From assembly GCA_018971625.1 (NCBI GenBank), contig JAGXAJ010000013.1:1-64000 (forward strand): a stretch of 64,000 nucleotides of DNA, written 5' to 3'. Below the pieces are notes generated by a model that searched no databases, was not told where the DNA came from, and saw nothing but the letters and a program-made list of their open reading frames with translations. Positions 24,631-33,902 of this stretch are shown here, piece after piece. Every line of letters begins with the position of its first letter. Position 1 is the first letter of the stretch. Made by a program: the position numbers and the translations under genes. The stretch comes from Pseudomonadota bacterium (GTDB lineage: Bacteria; Pseudomonadota; Alphaproteobacteria; Rhizobiales; Xanthobacteraceae).

Positions 24631-25629
24631 ATGTCCTACCGTCATTTGCGCGCGGGTCTTCTCGGATTCGGCGCCGCATTCGTTCCTTTAGCTGAAAGCG
24701 CAGCCCACGAAATCGTCGGCAATCGCTTCTTCCCGGCCACGCTTTCCATCGACGATCCCGGCGTCAATGACGAACTGGCGCTACCCACCGTCGACAGCTT
24801 CAACACCGGCGACATTCCGCCGGTCCGGCAACGCGACATCTCCAGCGAGTTCTCCAAACGGATCACCGAGGATTTTGCGATATCGTTCGGCACAACCTAT
24901 ACCTTCCTCGGTCCGATCGATCCGACAATGCCCGGAGCCAACGGCTTCCAGAATCTCGAAACCACGTTGAAATATCGGGTGTTCAAAAGCCCTGAGCATG
25001 AGTTCGTCCTGTCGGTCGGGCTCAGCGCGGAATGGGGTGGGACCGGGTCTTCGACCGTCGGCGCCGAGGCGTTCGACACCTACACGCCCACCATCTATTT
25101 CGGCAAAGGACTCGGCGATCTGCCGGATACGTTGTCCTGGATCAGGCCGGTCGCGATCACGGGCCAGGTCGGTTACGCGATCCCGGCCAGAAACTTCACG
25201 ACGAGCTTTGGCATCGATCCCGACAGCGGTCTTCAGACTGTCGATACCGAATTCCACCCCCAGGTACTGAACTGGGGCGGAAGCATTCAGTATAGTATGC
25301 CCTATCTGAAATCCGCCGTGGTCGATCTGGGCCTGCCGGATTTCATCAATCACCTGATCCCGCTCGTCGAGGCAAATCTGCAAACGCCGGTTGCGAACAC
25401 CTTGACCTCCGGAACCTTGACCACTGGTACCATCAATCCCGGGGTGATCTGGGCCGGCACCTATTTCCAGGTCGGCATCGAGGCGCTGATCCCGATCAAC
25501 CGGCAGAGCGGCAGCAATGTCGGCGTGATCGCCCAACTGCACTATTACCTCGATGACATCGATCCGAACGGGATCGGCAAACCACTGTTCGGCGGCTCTG
25601 TCCAGTCCGCAAGCCCCTTTCCGAGGTAA
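24631..25629 (+). CDS. Outer-membrane beta-barrel-like protein in the copper cluster
   Basis: 332 residues with a signal (LGFGAAFVPLAESAAHE) and alternating polar/hydrophobic strands typical of a barrel (FAISFGTTYTFLGP, EFVLSVGLSAEWGG, PVAITGQVGYAIP, IAQLHYYLDDIDP at the end). It is not a TonB-dependent receptor (no plug motif). It lies between DUF2946 and copC with 6-57 base gaps, so it is probably part of the same operon and may be a pore or binding partner for copper. Confidence 0.68.
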   Translation: MSYRHLRAGLLGFGAAFVPLAESAAHEIVGNRFFPATLSIDDPGVNDELALPTVDSFNTGDIPPVRQRDISSEFSKRITEDFAISFGTTYTFLGPIDPTMPGANGFQNLETTLKYRVFKSPEHEFVLSVGLSAEWGGTGSSTVGAEAFDTYTPTIYFGKGLGDLPDTLSWIRPVAITGQVGYAIPARNFTTSFGIDPDSGLQTVDTEFHPQVLNWGGSIQYSMPYLKSAVVDLGLPDFINHLIPLVEANLQTPVANTLTSGTLTTGTINPGVIWAGTYFQVGIEALIPINRQSGSNVGVIAQLHYYLDDIDPNGIGKPLFGGSVQSASPFPR

Positions 25630-25635
25630 TTGACC

Positions 25636-25992
25636 ATGCGACGTTCATCCCTGATTGGAATCACTTCGCTCTTGCTTGTGCTCGCAACCAGCGCGGCGCA
25701 AGCGCATGCATTTCTCGACCATTCCGAGCCGCGCGTCGGCAACAAGGTCGCAGGCTCACCACGTAATGTGACGCTGTGGTTCACCCAAAAGCTCGAGCCC
25801 GCCTTCTCGAGCTTGACCGTGACCAATGCGGCCGGCGAACGCGTCGATCGCGGAAAAGCTCGCATCAGCGGCAACCAGATCTCGATCCCGCTGCGCGAGG
25901 GCGGTGCAGGGACCTATCACGTGCACTGGCACGTGCTGTCCGTGGATACGCACGCTACGGAAGGCAACTTCACCTTCCAGGTCGGCCAGTAA
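25636..25992 (+). CDS. copC: CopC-family periplasmic copper-binding protein
   Basis: 118 residues. Signal peptide to AQA, then mature N-terminal HAFLDHSEPRVG, whose first His is a copper(II) ligand in CopC, and a C-terminal HVHWHVLSVDTHATEGNFTF segment that supplies the other His/Asp ligands. The immunoglobulin-like fold is 118 residues long, as in copper CopC/YobA proteins. It is immediately followed by copD (18-base gap). Copper-binding is well supported by His spacing. Confidence 0.9.
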   Translation: MRRSSLIGITSLLLVLATSAAQAHAFLDHSEPRVGNKVAGSPRNVTLWFTQKLEPAFSSLTVTNAAGERVDRGKARISGNQISIPLREGGAGTYHVHWHVLSVDTHATEGNFTFQVGQ

Positions 25993-26010
25993 CGCCAAGG
26001 GGAAAGCCCG

Positions 26011-26973
26011 ATGAGCTGGTTTGGGGCGGAGGTCAACGGCCCTCTCGTTCTGACGCGCGCGATCCATTTCGCGGCGTCGGCGACAACGGCCGGTGCGGTG
26101 ATGTTCTGCGTCTTCGTCGCCGATCCTGCTCTGCGCCAGTCGCGGGATGGCGGCGCCATCCTCCAATCGCGAATGGCTGCGCTCACTTGGACAGGGCTTG
26201 CCGTCACTGCCGTGACGGGTCTGGTGTGGTTCATGCTGCTGACCATGTCGATCACAGGCCTTGGCAGCAGAGAGGCGATCACATCGGGCGCGGTGCTGAC
26301 CGTCGCAGGCGATACCCAATTCGGATTGGTTTCGGAAGTACGCGCCGCGTTCGCTCTCGTGCTGGCGGCCTGTCTGGTTCTCAGCCGGTATGTTGTGTTG
26401 CGTTGGCTCGGGCTTGCCGCGGCATCGGCGCTGGTCGGTGCGATCGCCTGGACCGGGCATGCCGGCTCAACGCTGGGAGAATTGGGGATTCTGCACCTCA
26501 CCGCCGACGTGCTGCATCTTCTCGCCGCGTCCGCCTGGATCGGAGGCCTGTTTGGCCTTTCAATTCTGTTCGCGGTCGGGCGGCGCCGTTCGGCTTTCGG
26601 GTGGGAACAGCTGCAACTGGACGCCGTCCTCAGGTTTTCAGCCCTCGGCATGATCAGCATCGCTGTCCTGATCTTGTCAGGAATCGTGAATACGTGGATT
26701 CTCGTCGGTTCGTTCCGCGCCCTGCTTGTGACCGACTATGGACAATTGCTGTTGCTCAAGATCGTGGCTTTCGTGCTCATGGTCGGCTTTGCCGCGGTCA
26801 ACCGGTTCTGGCTGACGCCTCAGATCACCTTGACGACGAGGACCAAGACGCACGCCAACGCGCTTTCAGCGCTGACGCGCAACACGCTGATCGAGATCGC
26901 ACTGGGACTTGCCATATTTGCCATCGTCGGAGTGCTCGGCACGCTGCATCCCGCCATCCATTTCATGAACTGA
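26011..26973 (+). CDS. copD: CopD-family membrane protein
   Basis: 320 residues with about eight hydrophobic segments. It starts VLTRAIHFAASATTAGAVMF and contains AWTGHAGSTLGELGILHLTA, DVLHLLAASAWIGGLFGLS with His typical of CopD, and a closing GVLGTLHPAIHFMN. CopD partners CopC in copper import across the inner membrane. The His in RAIHFAA, HLTADVLHLL and the C-terminus are as in the family. Confidence 0.88.
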   Translation: MSWFGAEVNGPLVLTRAIHFAASATTAGAVMFCVFVADPALRQSRDGGAILQSRMAALTWTGLAVTAVTGLVWFMLLTMSITGLGSREAITSGAVLTVAGDTQFGLVSEVRAAFALVLAACLVLSRYVVLRWLGLAAASALVGAIAWTGHAGSTLGELGILHLTADVLHLLAASAWIGGLFGLSILFAVGRRRSAFGWEQLQLDAVLRFSALGMISIAVLILSGIVNTWILVGSFRALLVTDYGQLLLLKIVAFVLMVGFAAVNRFWLTPQITLTTRTKTHANALSALTRNTLIEIALGLAIFAIVGVLGTLHPAIHFMN

Positions 26974-27120
26974 ACGTCACCGGCTTCACTGGTAGTAGCT
27001 GCTCCCTAAACGCCAAATATTGGCCCTTTTAGGATCTCGCGTGACGTCCGGCTTGAATCCGGAATGCGCACCAAACGGACATCCGTCGACAGTTCTGAAT
27101 TTATGCGCTCACGCCGGTGG

Positions 27121-27762
27121 TCAGCCTGTCTTCGGGCGATACGCCGCGAGAAACATCCGCGTTGCGCTTTCGATCACCTGCGTGATGCGTTCTTCCGATG
27201 GCGCTGGTGCGGCCTGGAAGATGAATGGCAGGAATAGCGACGCCTGGCATGTCAGCATGAATTGCGAGGCTGCGAGCGTGCAGTCGTCGATCGCAACTTC
27301 GCCGGTTTGCACATGCGCCTCGAGATAGGCAGCGAGGCGGCCGATGGTCTTTTCCAGGACATGTTCATAATAGCGGCGGCCGACGTCCGGCATTCGCTCG
27401 GCAATCGCCATCACCGTGCGGATCGCCGATCCGCCGCCGGGCCGGCACAGCAACTGGATGTAGGCCTGGCCGAATTCCCGAAGCGTGGTGGGAACGTCGC
27501 GCCCGGGATCGAAATTGAAGGCGACCTTGCTTTGTTCGATGCCTTCCTCTTCCACGATGGCTTCGAACAGCCGGCTCTTGTCGGCGAAATAGACGTAAAG
27601 CGTCCCCTTGGAGACGCCGGCGGCGCGGGCGATTTCGCCCATGCTGGCGCCGTCGAAACCGAGATCCATGAAGACCTTGCTGGCGCCATCGAGGATCTGG
27701 CGGCGCTTCGCATTGTTTTCGTCCCCGGCAAGGCAAAGAGTAGTCGGATTAGCTGCAACCAT
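27121..27762 (-). CDS. TetR-family repressor of the adjacent efflux operon
   Basis: 213 residues. The N-terminal helix-turn-helix is clear: RRQILDGASKVFMDLGFDGA, SMGEIARAAGVSKGTLYVYF. The C-terminal ligand domain (TLREFGQAYIQLL, FLPFIFQAAPAPSEERI) is of the AcrR_C type. It is divergent from the HlyD/EmrB pump genes, with a palindromic operator between. A longer start at 27804 is possible; the ATG at 27762 leaves a more usual N-terminus. Confidence 0.85.
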   Translation of the reverse strand: MVAANPTTLCLAGDENNAKRRQILDGASKVFMDLGFDGASMGEIARAAGVSKGTLYVYFADKSRLFEAIVEEEGIEQSKVAFNFDPGRDVPTTLREFGQAYIQLLCRPGGGSAIRTVMAIAERMPDVGRRYYEHVLEKTIGRLAAYLEAHVQTGEVAIDDCTLAASQFMLTCQASLFLPFIFQAAPAPSEERITQVIESATRMFLAAYRPKTG

Positions 27763-27868
27763 TGGTTTAGCTTCTCTGAGAATATTCCGGCCCGTGCAAT
27801 GCAATATAAGCAGCGGACGCTCTATAACGGACCAGTATCAGTAATAGCGCGGATCAGTATTAGGTATT

Positions 27869-27889
27869 TTGACCGAACCGTTCGGTCAA
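27869..27889. promoter_or_regulatory. Palindromic TetR-type operator
   Basis: TTGACCGAAC followed by a central C and GTTCGGTCAA: a 10+1+10 perfect inverted repeat. It stands about 80-105 bases from both the regulator and the efflux gene starts and fits the operator of a TetR homodimer. Related half-sites GACCGAACGGTTCGGTC are known for AcrR-type regulators of alphaproteobacterial RND/EmrAB pumps. Confidence 0.8.
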
Positions 27890-27971
27890 TATTAATTTCG
27901 AAACTGCGAGGCGACGGAACCTGATTTGGGCTGCGCCCTCGGTCGTGTCGTGTCAGTGGGGAGACCGCTAA

Positions 27972-29264
27972 ATGGCCGCAGCGAGAGATCAGGCCGCACG
28001 GGTTATTCGTGGCGAGCCGGATATGCTGGGGGACGAGCCGGCGCGGGATGCTGCCGCCGTACTCGCCGATCGACTGCGTGGGTATCTCGCTGAGGACGCG
28101 CCCGGTCGCCGCGCGGCGGAAACGCCGGACCAGACAATTACGGAGAAACCGGCCGCCAGGCCGGCCACCCCGAAACCTGATAAGCGCAAACTCGTTCTCC
28201 CCGGCATCGTCGGACTGCTAGCGCTCGCCGCCGCAGCCTATGGCGCGCATTATTTTTTGATCGGACGTTTTTACGTTTCGACGGACGACGCCTATGTGCG
28301 CGCCAACAACACCACGCTCGGCGCCGGGGTTTCGGGTCACCTTGCGGCGATCCTGGTCGGCGACAACGCGCCGCTGCGGGCCGGCGAGATCATCTTCAAG
28401 ATCGACGACGGCGATTACCGTATCGCGGTGGACGCCGCGACCACCAAGATCGCGACCCAACAGGCCACCATCGATCGTATCGGCCGCCAGGTCACCGCGC
28501 TGGAAAGTTCGGTCGATCAGGCCAAGGCGCAGGTCGTGTCCGCAGAGGCCGGTCTCAAGCGCGCCGGGCTCGATTTCGATCGCCAGCAGGATCTGAGCGG
28601 CAAGGGATTCGCCTCGCGCGCTACCTTCGAGGGGTCGGAAGCGGCACGCGACCAGGGCATCGCCGCGGTGAAGTCGGCGCAGGCAGCCTATGACGCGGCG
28701 CGCGACAATGTCGAAGTCACCAGGGCGCAGCAGACCGAGGCCCGCGCCAAGCTCGCTGAACTGGAAACGACGCTGGCGAAGGCCCGGCGCGATCTCGACT
28801 TTACGTCGGTGCGGGCGCCGGTGGACGGCACCTTCTCCAACCGCCTGGTCTCGACCGGCGACTACATCGTGGTCGGACAACGGCTCGGCAACGTGGTGCC
28901 GCTCGACGACGTCTTCATCGATGCCAACTTCAAGGAAACGCAGCTCAGGCGGATTCGCCCGGGCCAGCCGGTGACGATCTCGGTGGACGCCTATGGTCAC
29001 CGCAAATTCGCGGGCATCGTCGACAGCATTTCGCCGGCCGCGGGTTCGGTGTTCACGCTGCTGCCGCCGGACAACGCCACCGGCAATTTCACCAAGATCG
29101 TGCAGCGCCTGCCGGTCCGCATACGCGTGCCCCGCGATGTCGCCCGGCAGGACCTGTTGCGCGCCGGCATGTCGGTCTATGTCACGATCGATACCCACGA
29201 AAGCGCCAAGGATGCCGACAGCGATACCGACCTGGATTCGCCGGCCGCGATCCATCCGCAATGA
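27972..29264 (+). CDS. HlyD/EmrA-type membrane fusion protein
   Basis: 430 residues. A cytoplasmic head of about 75 residues is followed by one membrane segment (about 77-96), a lipoyl-like half (FYVSTDDAYVRANNTTLGAG, VSGHLAAILVGDNAPLRAGE), a coiled-coil hairpin of about 120 residues (TTKIATQQATIDRIGRQVTA and on) and a beta-barrel (VRAPVDGTFSNRLVSTGDYI). It should link the inner-membrane pump encoded downstream to the outer membrane. The cytoplasmic extension of about 70 residues is longer than usual. Confidence 0.9.
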   Translation: MAAARDQAARVIRGEPDMLGDEPARDAAAVLADRLRGYLAEDAPGRRAAETPDQTITEKPAARPATPKPDKRKLVLPGIVGLLALAAAAYGAHYFLIGRFYVSTDDAYVRANNTTLGAGVSGHLAAILVGDNAPLRAGEIIFKIDDGDYRIAVDAATTKIATQQATIDRIGRQVTALESSVDQAKAQVVSAEAGLKRAGLDFDRQQDLSGKGFASRATFEGSEAARDQGIAAVKSAQAAYDAARDNVEVTRAQQTEARAKLAELETTLAKARRDLDFTSVRAPVDGTFSNRLVSTGDYIVVGQRLGNVVPLDDVFIDANFKETQLRRIRPGQPVTISVDAYGHRKFAGIVDSISPAAGSVFTLLPPDNATGNFTKIVQRLPVRIRVPRDVARQDLLRAGMSVYVTIDTHESAKDADSDTDLDSPAAIHPQ

Positions 29265-29314
29265 TGCGCGCACGCCGCGCCGCTTCCTGACCTGGACAGT
29301 GATTTGGGCCGATC

Positions 29315-30898
29315 ATGGCTGACGCCACCACCGCCTCGCCGTCGATGATGAACGCCGCGGCGCCGTCCGAGCGTATCGCACCACGGCGGCTGTTTGCGTT
29401 TCTCATCATGGTGTTCGGGATGTTCATGTCGATCCTGGACATCCAGATCGTCTCGGCGTCGCTGACCGACATCCAGGCCGGCCTGTCCGCCAGTTGGACC
29501 GAGGTGTCGTGGGTCCAGACCGCGTATCTGATCGCGGAGGTGATCGCGATTCCACTGTCCGGCTTCCTGTCGCGCGCGTTGGGCACGCGGCTGTTGTTCG
29601 TGATCTCGGCCGGGGGATTCACCGCGTCAAGCTTCCTGTGCGGATTTGCTTCCTCGGTCGAGCAGATGATCCTGTGGCGCGCGATCCAGGGCTTTTTGGG
29701 TGCAGGCATGATCCCGACCGTGTTCGCATCGGCCTACACGGTATTTCCGCGCAGCAAATTCCATATCGTTGGCCCGATCATCGGCCTGGTCGCGACACTG
29801 GCCCCGACCATCGGGCCTACCGTCGGCGGCTACATCACCGATGCCCTGTCGTGGCATTGGCTGTTCTTCATCAACGTCATCCCCGGCATTATCATTATCA
29901 TCGGTGTATGGGCGCTGGTCGATTTCGACGAGCCGAATTTCGAGTTACTGGACCATTTCGACTGGTTCGGCCTGATCGCGATGGCGGGATTCCTCGGCTC
30001 GCTCGAATATGTGCTTGAGGAAGGTCCGCAATATGACTGGCTGCAGGACACCACTGTGGCGGTTTGCGCCAGCATCGGCGCCGTCTGCGGAATCGCTTTC
30101 TTCTATCGCGTGCTGACCACAAGGGAGCCAATCGTCGACATCCGGGCCTTCAGCAACCGCAATTTCGGCGTTGGCTGCCTGATCTCGTTTTGCGTCGGAA
30201 TCGGCCTGTATGGCCTGACCTATATGTATCCGCGCTATTTGTCGGAAGTGCGCGGCTACAGCGCGCTGATGATCGGCGAGACCATGTTCGTTTCCGGCAT
30301 CGCCATGTTCCTGATGGCGCCGGTCGTGGGGCGGCTGACGCTCAAGTTCGACATGCGCTACATCATTGCGTTCGGTCTGGTGGTGTTCGCACTGGGTTCC
30401 TACGAGATGACGTGGATGACCCGCGACTATGATTTCTACGAGCTGTTGATGCCGCAGATCCTGCGCGGAATCGGCTTGATGTGCGCGATGGTGCCGACCA
30501 ACAATATCGCGCTCGGCACCTTGCCGCCGGACCGGGTCAAGAACGCTTCCGGCCTGTTCAACCTGACGCGCAATCTCGGCGGCGCGGTCGGCCTTGCCAT
30601 CATCAACGAGGTGCTGAACGACCGCACCGACCTGCATATCTCGCGTTTGCACGATCGGGTGAACTGGGGCAATGCCACCGCGACCGAGACGCTCAACATG
30701 CTGACCCAGCGTATGCAGGGTCTCGGCGACGCCTCGCTGATGGCGCTTAAGCAATTGTCGCAGATCGTTCACCGCCAGGCGGTGGTGATGGGCTATGGCG
30801 ACGCCTTTTTCATTCTGACGTTATTCTATATCGGCCTGAGCCTTCTGGTGATGCTGCTGAAAAAGCCTGCCGCGATGAACTCCGTGCCCGCACACTAG
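29315..30898 (+). CDS. EmrB/DHA2-family drug:proton antiporter
   Basis: 527 residues, about 14 hydrophobic segments. It starts with LFAFLIMVFGMFMSILDIQI, the DHA2 opening with the SILDIQIV motif, then SWVQTAYLIAEVIAIPLSG and RAIQGFLGAGMIPTVF, and ends with FILTLFYIGLSLLVMLLKKP. 50 bases follow the membrane fusion gene, so the two form one operon. Expected to export drugs or toxic organic acids. Confidence 0.92.
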   Translation: MADATTASPSMMNAAAPSERIAPRRLFAFLIMVFGMFMSILDIQIVSASLTDIQAGLSASWTEVSWVQTAYLIAEVIAIPLSGFLSRALGTRLLFVISAGGFTASSFLCGFASSVEQMILWRAIQGFLGAGMIPTVFASAYTVFPRSKFHIVGPIIGLVATLAPTIGPTVGGYITDALSWHWLFFINVIPGIIIIIGVWALVDFDEPNFELLDHFDWFGLIAMAGFLGSLEYVLEEGPQYDWLQDTTVAVCASIGAVCGIAFFYRVLTTREPIVDIRAFSNRNFGVGCLISFCVGIGLYGLTYMYPRYLSEVRGYSALMIGETMFVSGIAMFLMAPVVGRLTLKFDMRYIIAFGLVVFALGSYEMTWMTRDYDFYELLMPQILRGIGLMCAMVPTNNIALGTLPPDRVKNASGLFNLTRNLGGAVGLAIINEVLNDRTDLHISRLHDRVNWGNATATETLNMLTQRMQGLGDASLMALKQLSQIVHRQAVVMGYGDAFFILTLFYIGLSLLVMLLKKPAAMNSVPAH

Positions 30899-31048
30899 CG
30901 CTTGATGGTCGCATGTCACGGACGCGGCGCACCACGCCCTTGCCATGGAGTCGTTGCGATTTCAGCGGCTGCGTGAGCGACAAAACGCCATGGTTGCTAA
31001 GCGAAGCGGTGCCGGAATATATTTCCGCCATCGCGGGGGCGTCATGTG

Positions 31049-31459
31049 ATGCGTTGGTTTCAGAAACCTCAGGAGCCCGACATCTGGGAGGTCTTGGACG
31101 CCCGGCCGCTCGGTGACATCGAAGCCGCGCAACGAATCCGCGAAATTTGTGCGTCGGCCGGTTCCATCGCCGACAAGATGGTGGCGGGCGGGCGTGGCGC
31201 GGAAAGGGAAAAGGCCACTGAAGCCGAGCGATACCAGGCCGCGATCAAGCGCGCGCTCGAAATCGCCATGAAAATTTCCGACGATGCGATGCGCGACGTG
31301 TCGGTAGCCCAGATCATCCGGTTATGTGTGACGGTGGATCACATGAAGACCGCACGCATATTGGTTCGCGCGATCAAGTCGGAACGAAGCCGGGCGGAGC
31401 TGGTTGCGGAAAACCCGGCGTTGGCCGATGCGGGACAGCCAACCATATCGCGTGTTTGA
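31049..31459 (+). CDS. Hypothetical small alpha-helical protein
   Basis: 136 residues, charged and mostly helical: DIWEVLDARPLGDIEAAQRI, IADKMVAGGRGAEREKATEA, ALEIAMKISDDAMRDVSVAQ. No membrane segment or catalytic motif. A GTG three bases upstream is an alternate start. Its neighbours (efflux pump upstream, convergent DMT exporter) give no clue. Not a family I recognise. Confidence 0.55.
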   Translation: MRWFQKPQEPDIWEVLDARPLGDIEAAQRIREICASAGSIADKMVAGGRGAEREKATEAERYQAAIKRALEIAMKISDDAMRDVSVAQIIRLCVTVDHMKTARILVRAIKSERSRAELVAENPALADAGQPTISRV

Positions 31460-31513
31460 TGGATCGGATGCTTGAGGCGGCCTGCGGCGGCAATTCGCGT
31501 CGAGATCGGGCGC

Positions 31514-32458
31514 TCACTCCGTCCCTTGCGTCAACGGTTCCCAGGCTGGCGTGTCGTCCCGGCTCGCCACGGCCGCCGCATCGCGCCGGGTGCGGGTCGA
31601 GATCACCACAGTTGCAACCACCGCGGCGGCGAACAGCAGAATTGACAAGGTGATGGTCTCGCCGTTGAACCAGACGGCCAGCGCGAACGTCACGAAGGGC
31701 TGCAGCAATTGCACCTGCGATACCCGCGCGATGCCGCCCATCGCCATGCCAGCATTCCAGGCGAAGAAGCCGATCCATTGCGAGAACAGCGCGACATAGA
31801 GCAGCGCAAACCATGGCTTCAGGCCGATGTGACCGAGGTCCGCGGGTATCGTGAAGGCTGCGATCGGCAGCGAAACCGGCAGCGTAATCACCAGCACCCA
31901 GCTGATCACTTCCCATCCCGGCATTTCCGCGGTGAGGCGGCCGGAATAGGCATAGCCGATCGCCGACACCGCGACGCAGGCGAACAGCAGCAGGTCGCCG
32001 GCCGACACCGCGCCGCCGCCCTGGCGCAAGGCAAACGCAACCACCAGCGCGGCGCCGGCGATCGATGCGATCCAGAACATCGGTCGTGGCCGTTCATGGG
32101 TGATGATAACGGCGACCAGCGCGGTGGCAATCGGCAGAATTCCCAGCACCACGCCACCATGCGAGGCGTCGACGGTCTGCATTGCCAGCGCCATCAGGAA
32201 CGGAAACAGCAGGCTGACGCACAGCATGGCGATCACGAGCTGTAACCACAATCGCCGCGGCGGTAGCGGCCGGCGCAGTATGATCAACAGCGCCAGCGAA
32301 CACAGTCCGGCAATCGCGGTGCGCAACGCGGTGACCGCGATAGGATCGATCGCCGAAACCGCGATCCGCGTCGCCGGCAGTGTGCCGCCGAAGATCGTCA
32401 TGCCGACAAAACCCAGCACCAGACCGAGGCGTTCGCGCGACAATGAAGGGGAGGTCAT
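31514..32458 (-). CDS. EamA/DMT-superfamily transporter
   Basis: 314 residues with two EamA repeats and about ten membrane spans (GLVLGFVGMTIFGGTLPATR, ALLIILRRPLPPRRLWLQLV, ISWVLVITLPVSLPIAAFTI, VATVVISTRTRRD at the end). Family members export amino acids, purines or metabolites; substrate unknown. The ATG at 32458 opens the first span; the longer frame beginning 39 codons earlier adds unlike sequence. Confidence 0.8.
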   Translation of the reverse strand: MTSPSLSRERLGLVLGFVGMTIFGGTLPATRIAVSAIDPIAVTALRTAIAGLCSLALLIILRRPLPPRRLWLQLVIAMLCVSLLFPFLMALAMQTVDASHGGVVLGILPIATALVAVIITHERPRPMFWIASIAGAALVVAFALRQGGGAVSAGDLLLFACVAVSAIGYAYSGRLTAEMPGWEVISWVLVITLPVSLPIAAFTIPADLGHIGLKPWFALLYVALFSQWIGFFAWNAGMAMGGIARVSQVQLLQPFVTFALAVWFNGETITLSILLFAAAVVATVVISTRTRRDAAAVASRDDTPAWEPLTQGTE

Positions 32459-32552
32459 GACGGCAGAGATATCGAAACCGTCGGCACAAATACAGTCTCG
32501 CGGCGCCGCGCATGGCGGCCATGCAGTGATGATCGCGTTTGCGGGTTCGATC

Positions 32553-32641
32553 CAGAGCGTTTTCGAGCGAAGCATGCCCTCGGACTTGATCCGTGGGTGG
32601 ATACCGGTTCGCGTGAAGAAAACGCGTCAAAACAAGAATCT
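32553..32641. repeat. Dispersed repeat unit, copy 2
   Basis: Same family as 10344-10406: AGAGCGTTTTCGAGCGAAGC, about 25 bases of different DNA, GGATACCGGTTCGCGTGAAG and AAAACGCGTCAAAACAAGAA. It lies at the end of the frameshifted sulfite-exporter gene. Confidence 0.75.
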
Positions 32642-33382
32642 AGTGCGCGCCGATGCTGTTCCAGACCTGCGCCACGCCGGACAGGAACAGCAGACCAAGC
32701 ACGATATCGCGAAAATTCCGGTCGCTCAGCGCGTGATAGATCCGCTTGCCGAGCCATGCGCCCAGCACCGTGGCTGGCAAGGCCAGCAACGCGAGCCGTA
32801 TCACATCGGCTTTGACGAGGCCGCTGCCGATCTGCAGGCACAGCGCCGTCAAAAGGATGGTCCAGTTGAAGACCTGGAACACGCCGCGCCGCTCGGCTTT
32901 GCCCCAGCCGCGCACGCTGGCCCACAGGATCGGAAGCGGGCCGGACAGGCCAGCGAGGCCACCCATGATGCCGCCGGCAAATCCGATCGCGATATCCGCC
33001 GGCTTGCCCCCGAAGCTGAATGCCAACGGCGCACGCTGCAAATAAAGCGCGACCGGAAATATCAGCAGGAACACGCCGAACGCCAGCTTGAAGGTGTGCG
33101 GATGGCATGAGCAACCAGCATCGTGCCGAGCGGCACGCCTGCCAGTCCCCCGATCAGGAACGGCCAGATCAGGGTGAAGTCAAAGCTCCGCCACATCGAC
33201 GGCAGCGTTGTGGTTTGCCCCACCACCGAACAGATCAGCACCAATGGTACCGCCAGCGACGGCGGCAACGCGTAAAGCCAGATGCCGAGCGCCATCAGCG
33301 CGGTCCCGAAGCCGGCAAGTCCCGACACGAATCCCCCGGCGAGCGCGCCCAGCAACAGAAGAACGTAGACGGGGGTATCCAA
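32640..33382 (-). pseudogene. Frameshifted TauE/SafE sulfite-exporter-family gene
   Basis: The N-terminal frame (33382-33062) encodes the first spans (MDTPVYVLLLLGALAGGFVS, GLAGFGTALMALGIWLYALP, DFTLIWPFLIGGLAGVPLG) and the C-terminal frame (33074-32640) continues FLLIFPVALYLQRAPLAFSF and GGIMGGLAGLSGPLPILWAS to the end, in another frame. Joined at about 33090-33110 they make one full-length TauE/SafE protein of about 245 residues; a single base loss or gain splits it. Could be a sequencing error. Confidence 0.78.
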
Positions 33383-33522
33383 TTTTTTCCTTTCGTCATT
33401 CCGTGGCGCATGCAGGCTTCCAACAGGTCCACAGCCGCAGGCGGTAACGATCTATCGCAATGCCGCGGACGATGAATCCGGCGCGGTGTTGAGCGACGTC
33501 ATTCTTACAGGATTCTTTTCGG

Positions 33523-33780
33523 CTAGATCGACATGACGCCCCAGCCCGCGACCACATGCATAGTGCCCCAGAACCAGGTCTTGCCGTCGTGGGCGGCCTG
33601 CAGGCTGAACAGCCGCTTGTTCCAGTCGGGATCGTGGGTGAAGCGGATGTTTTCGATTGTGTAGTCGAGTTGCCGTCGCTTCCATGCGGTCGCCCAAGCG
33701 AAATGCGCCTCGTCGAGTTGCTGCCGCAGTTTCGAAACTTCGACGATGTAGGGCTGGGGAAAAAGAACTCTAAGCAGCAT
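33523..33780 (-). CDS. Small hypothetical protein
   Basis: 85 residues, Trp-rich C-terminal half (WATAWKRRQLDYTIENIRF, KTWFWGTMHVVAGWGVMSI). No signal or catalytic motif. It has a weak ribosome site. It lies between the broken exporter and the RNase P RNA gene. Function unknown. Confidence 0.45.
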   Translation of the reverse strand: MLLRVLFPQPYIVEVSKLRQQLDEAHFAWATAWKRRQLDYTIENIRFTHDPDWNKRLFSLQAAHDGKTWFWGTMHVVAGWGVMSI

Positions 33781-33902
33781 GCGTCGCTCGCTTCGCGCTC
33801 ACGCTTCCAATCTAGCCATCATGATTGGCTCATTCAACTTCAAGCCCACGAATTGGCGAGGGGTCCGGCGCGTTAACGCCGAACCCCTCATGGTCGGTAG
33901 CA

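Noticed and set aside
31507..32458. Integration of the DMT exporter and neighbours as a genomic island
   Set aside because: Base composition and codon use look like the rest of the window and no integrase or att repeats are visible.
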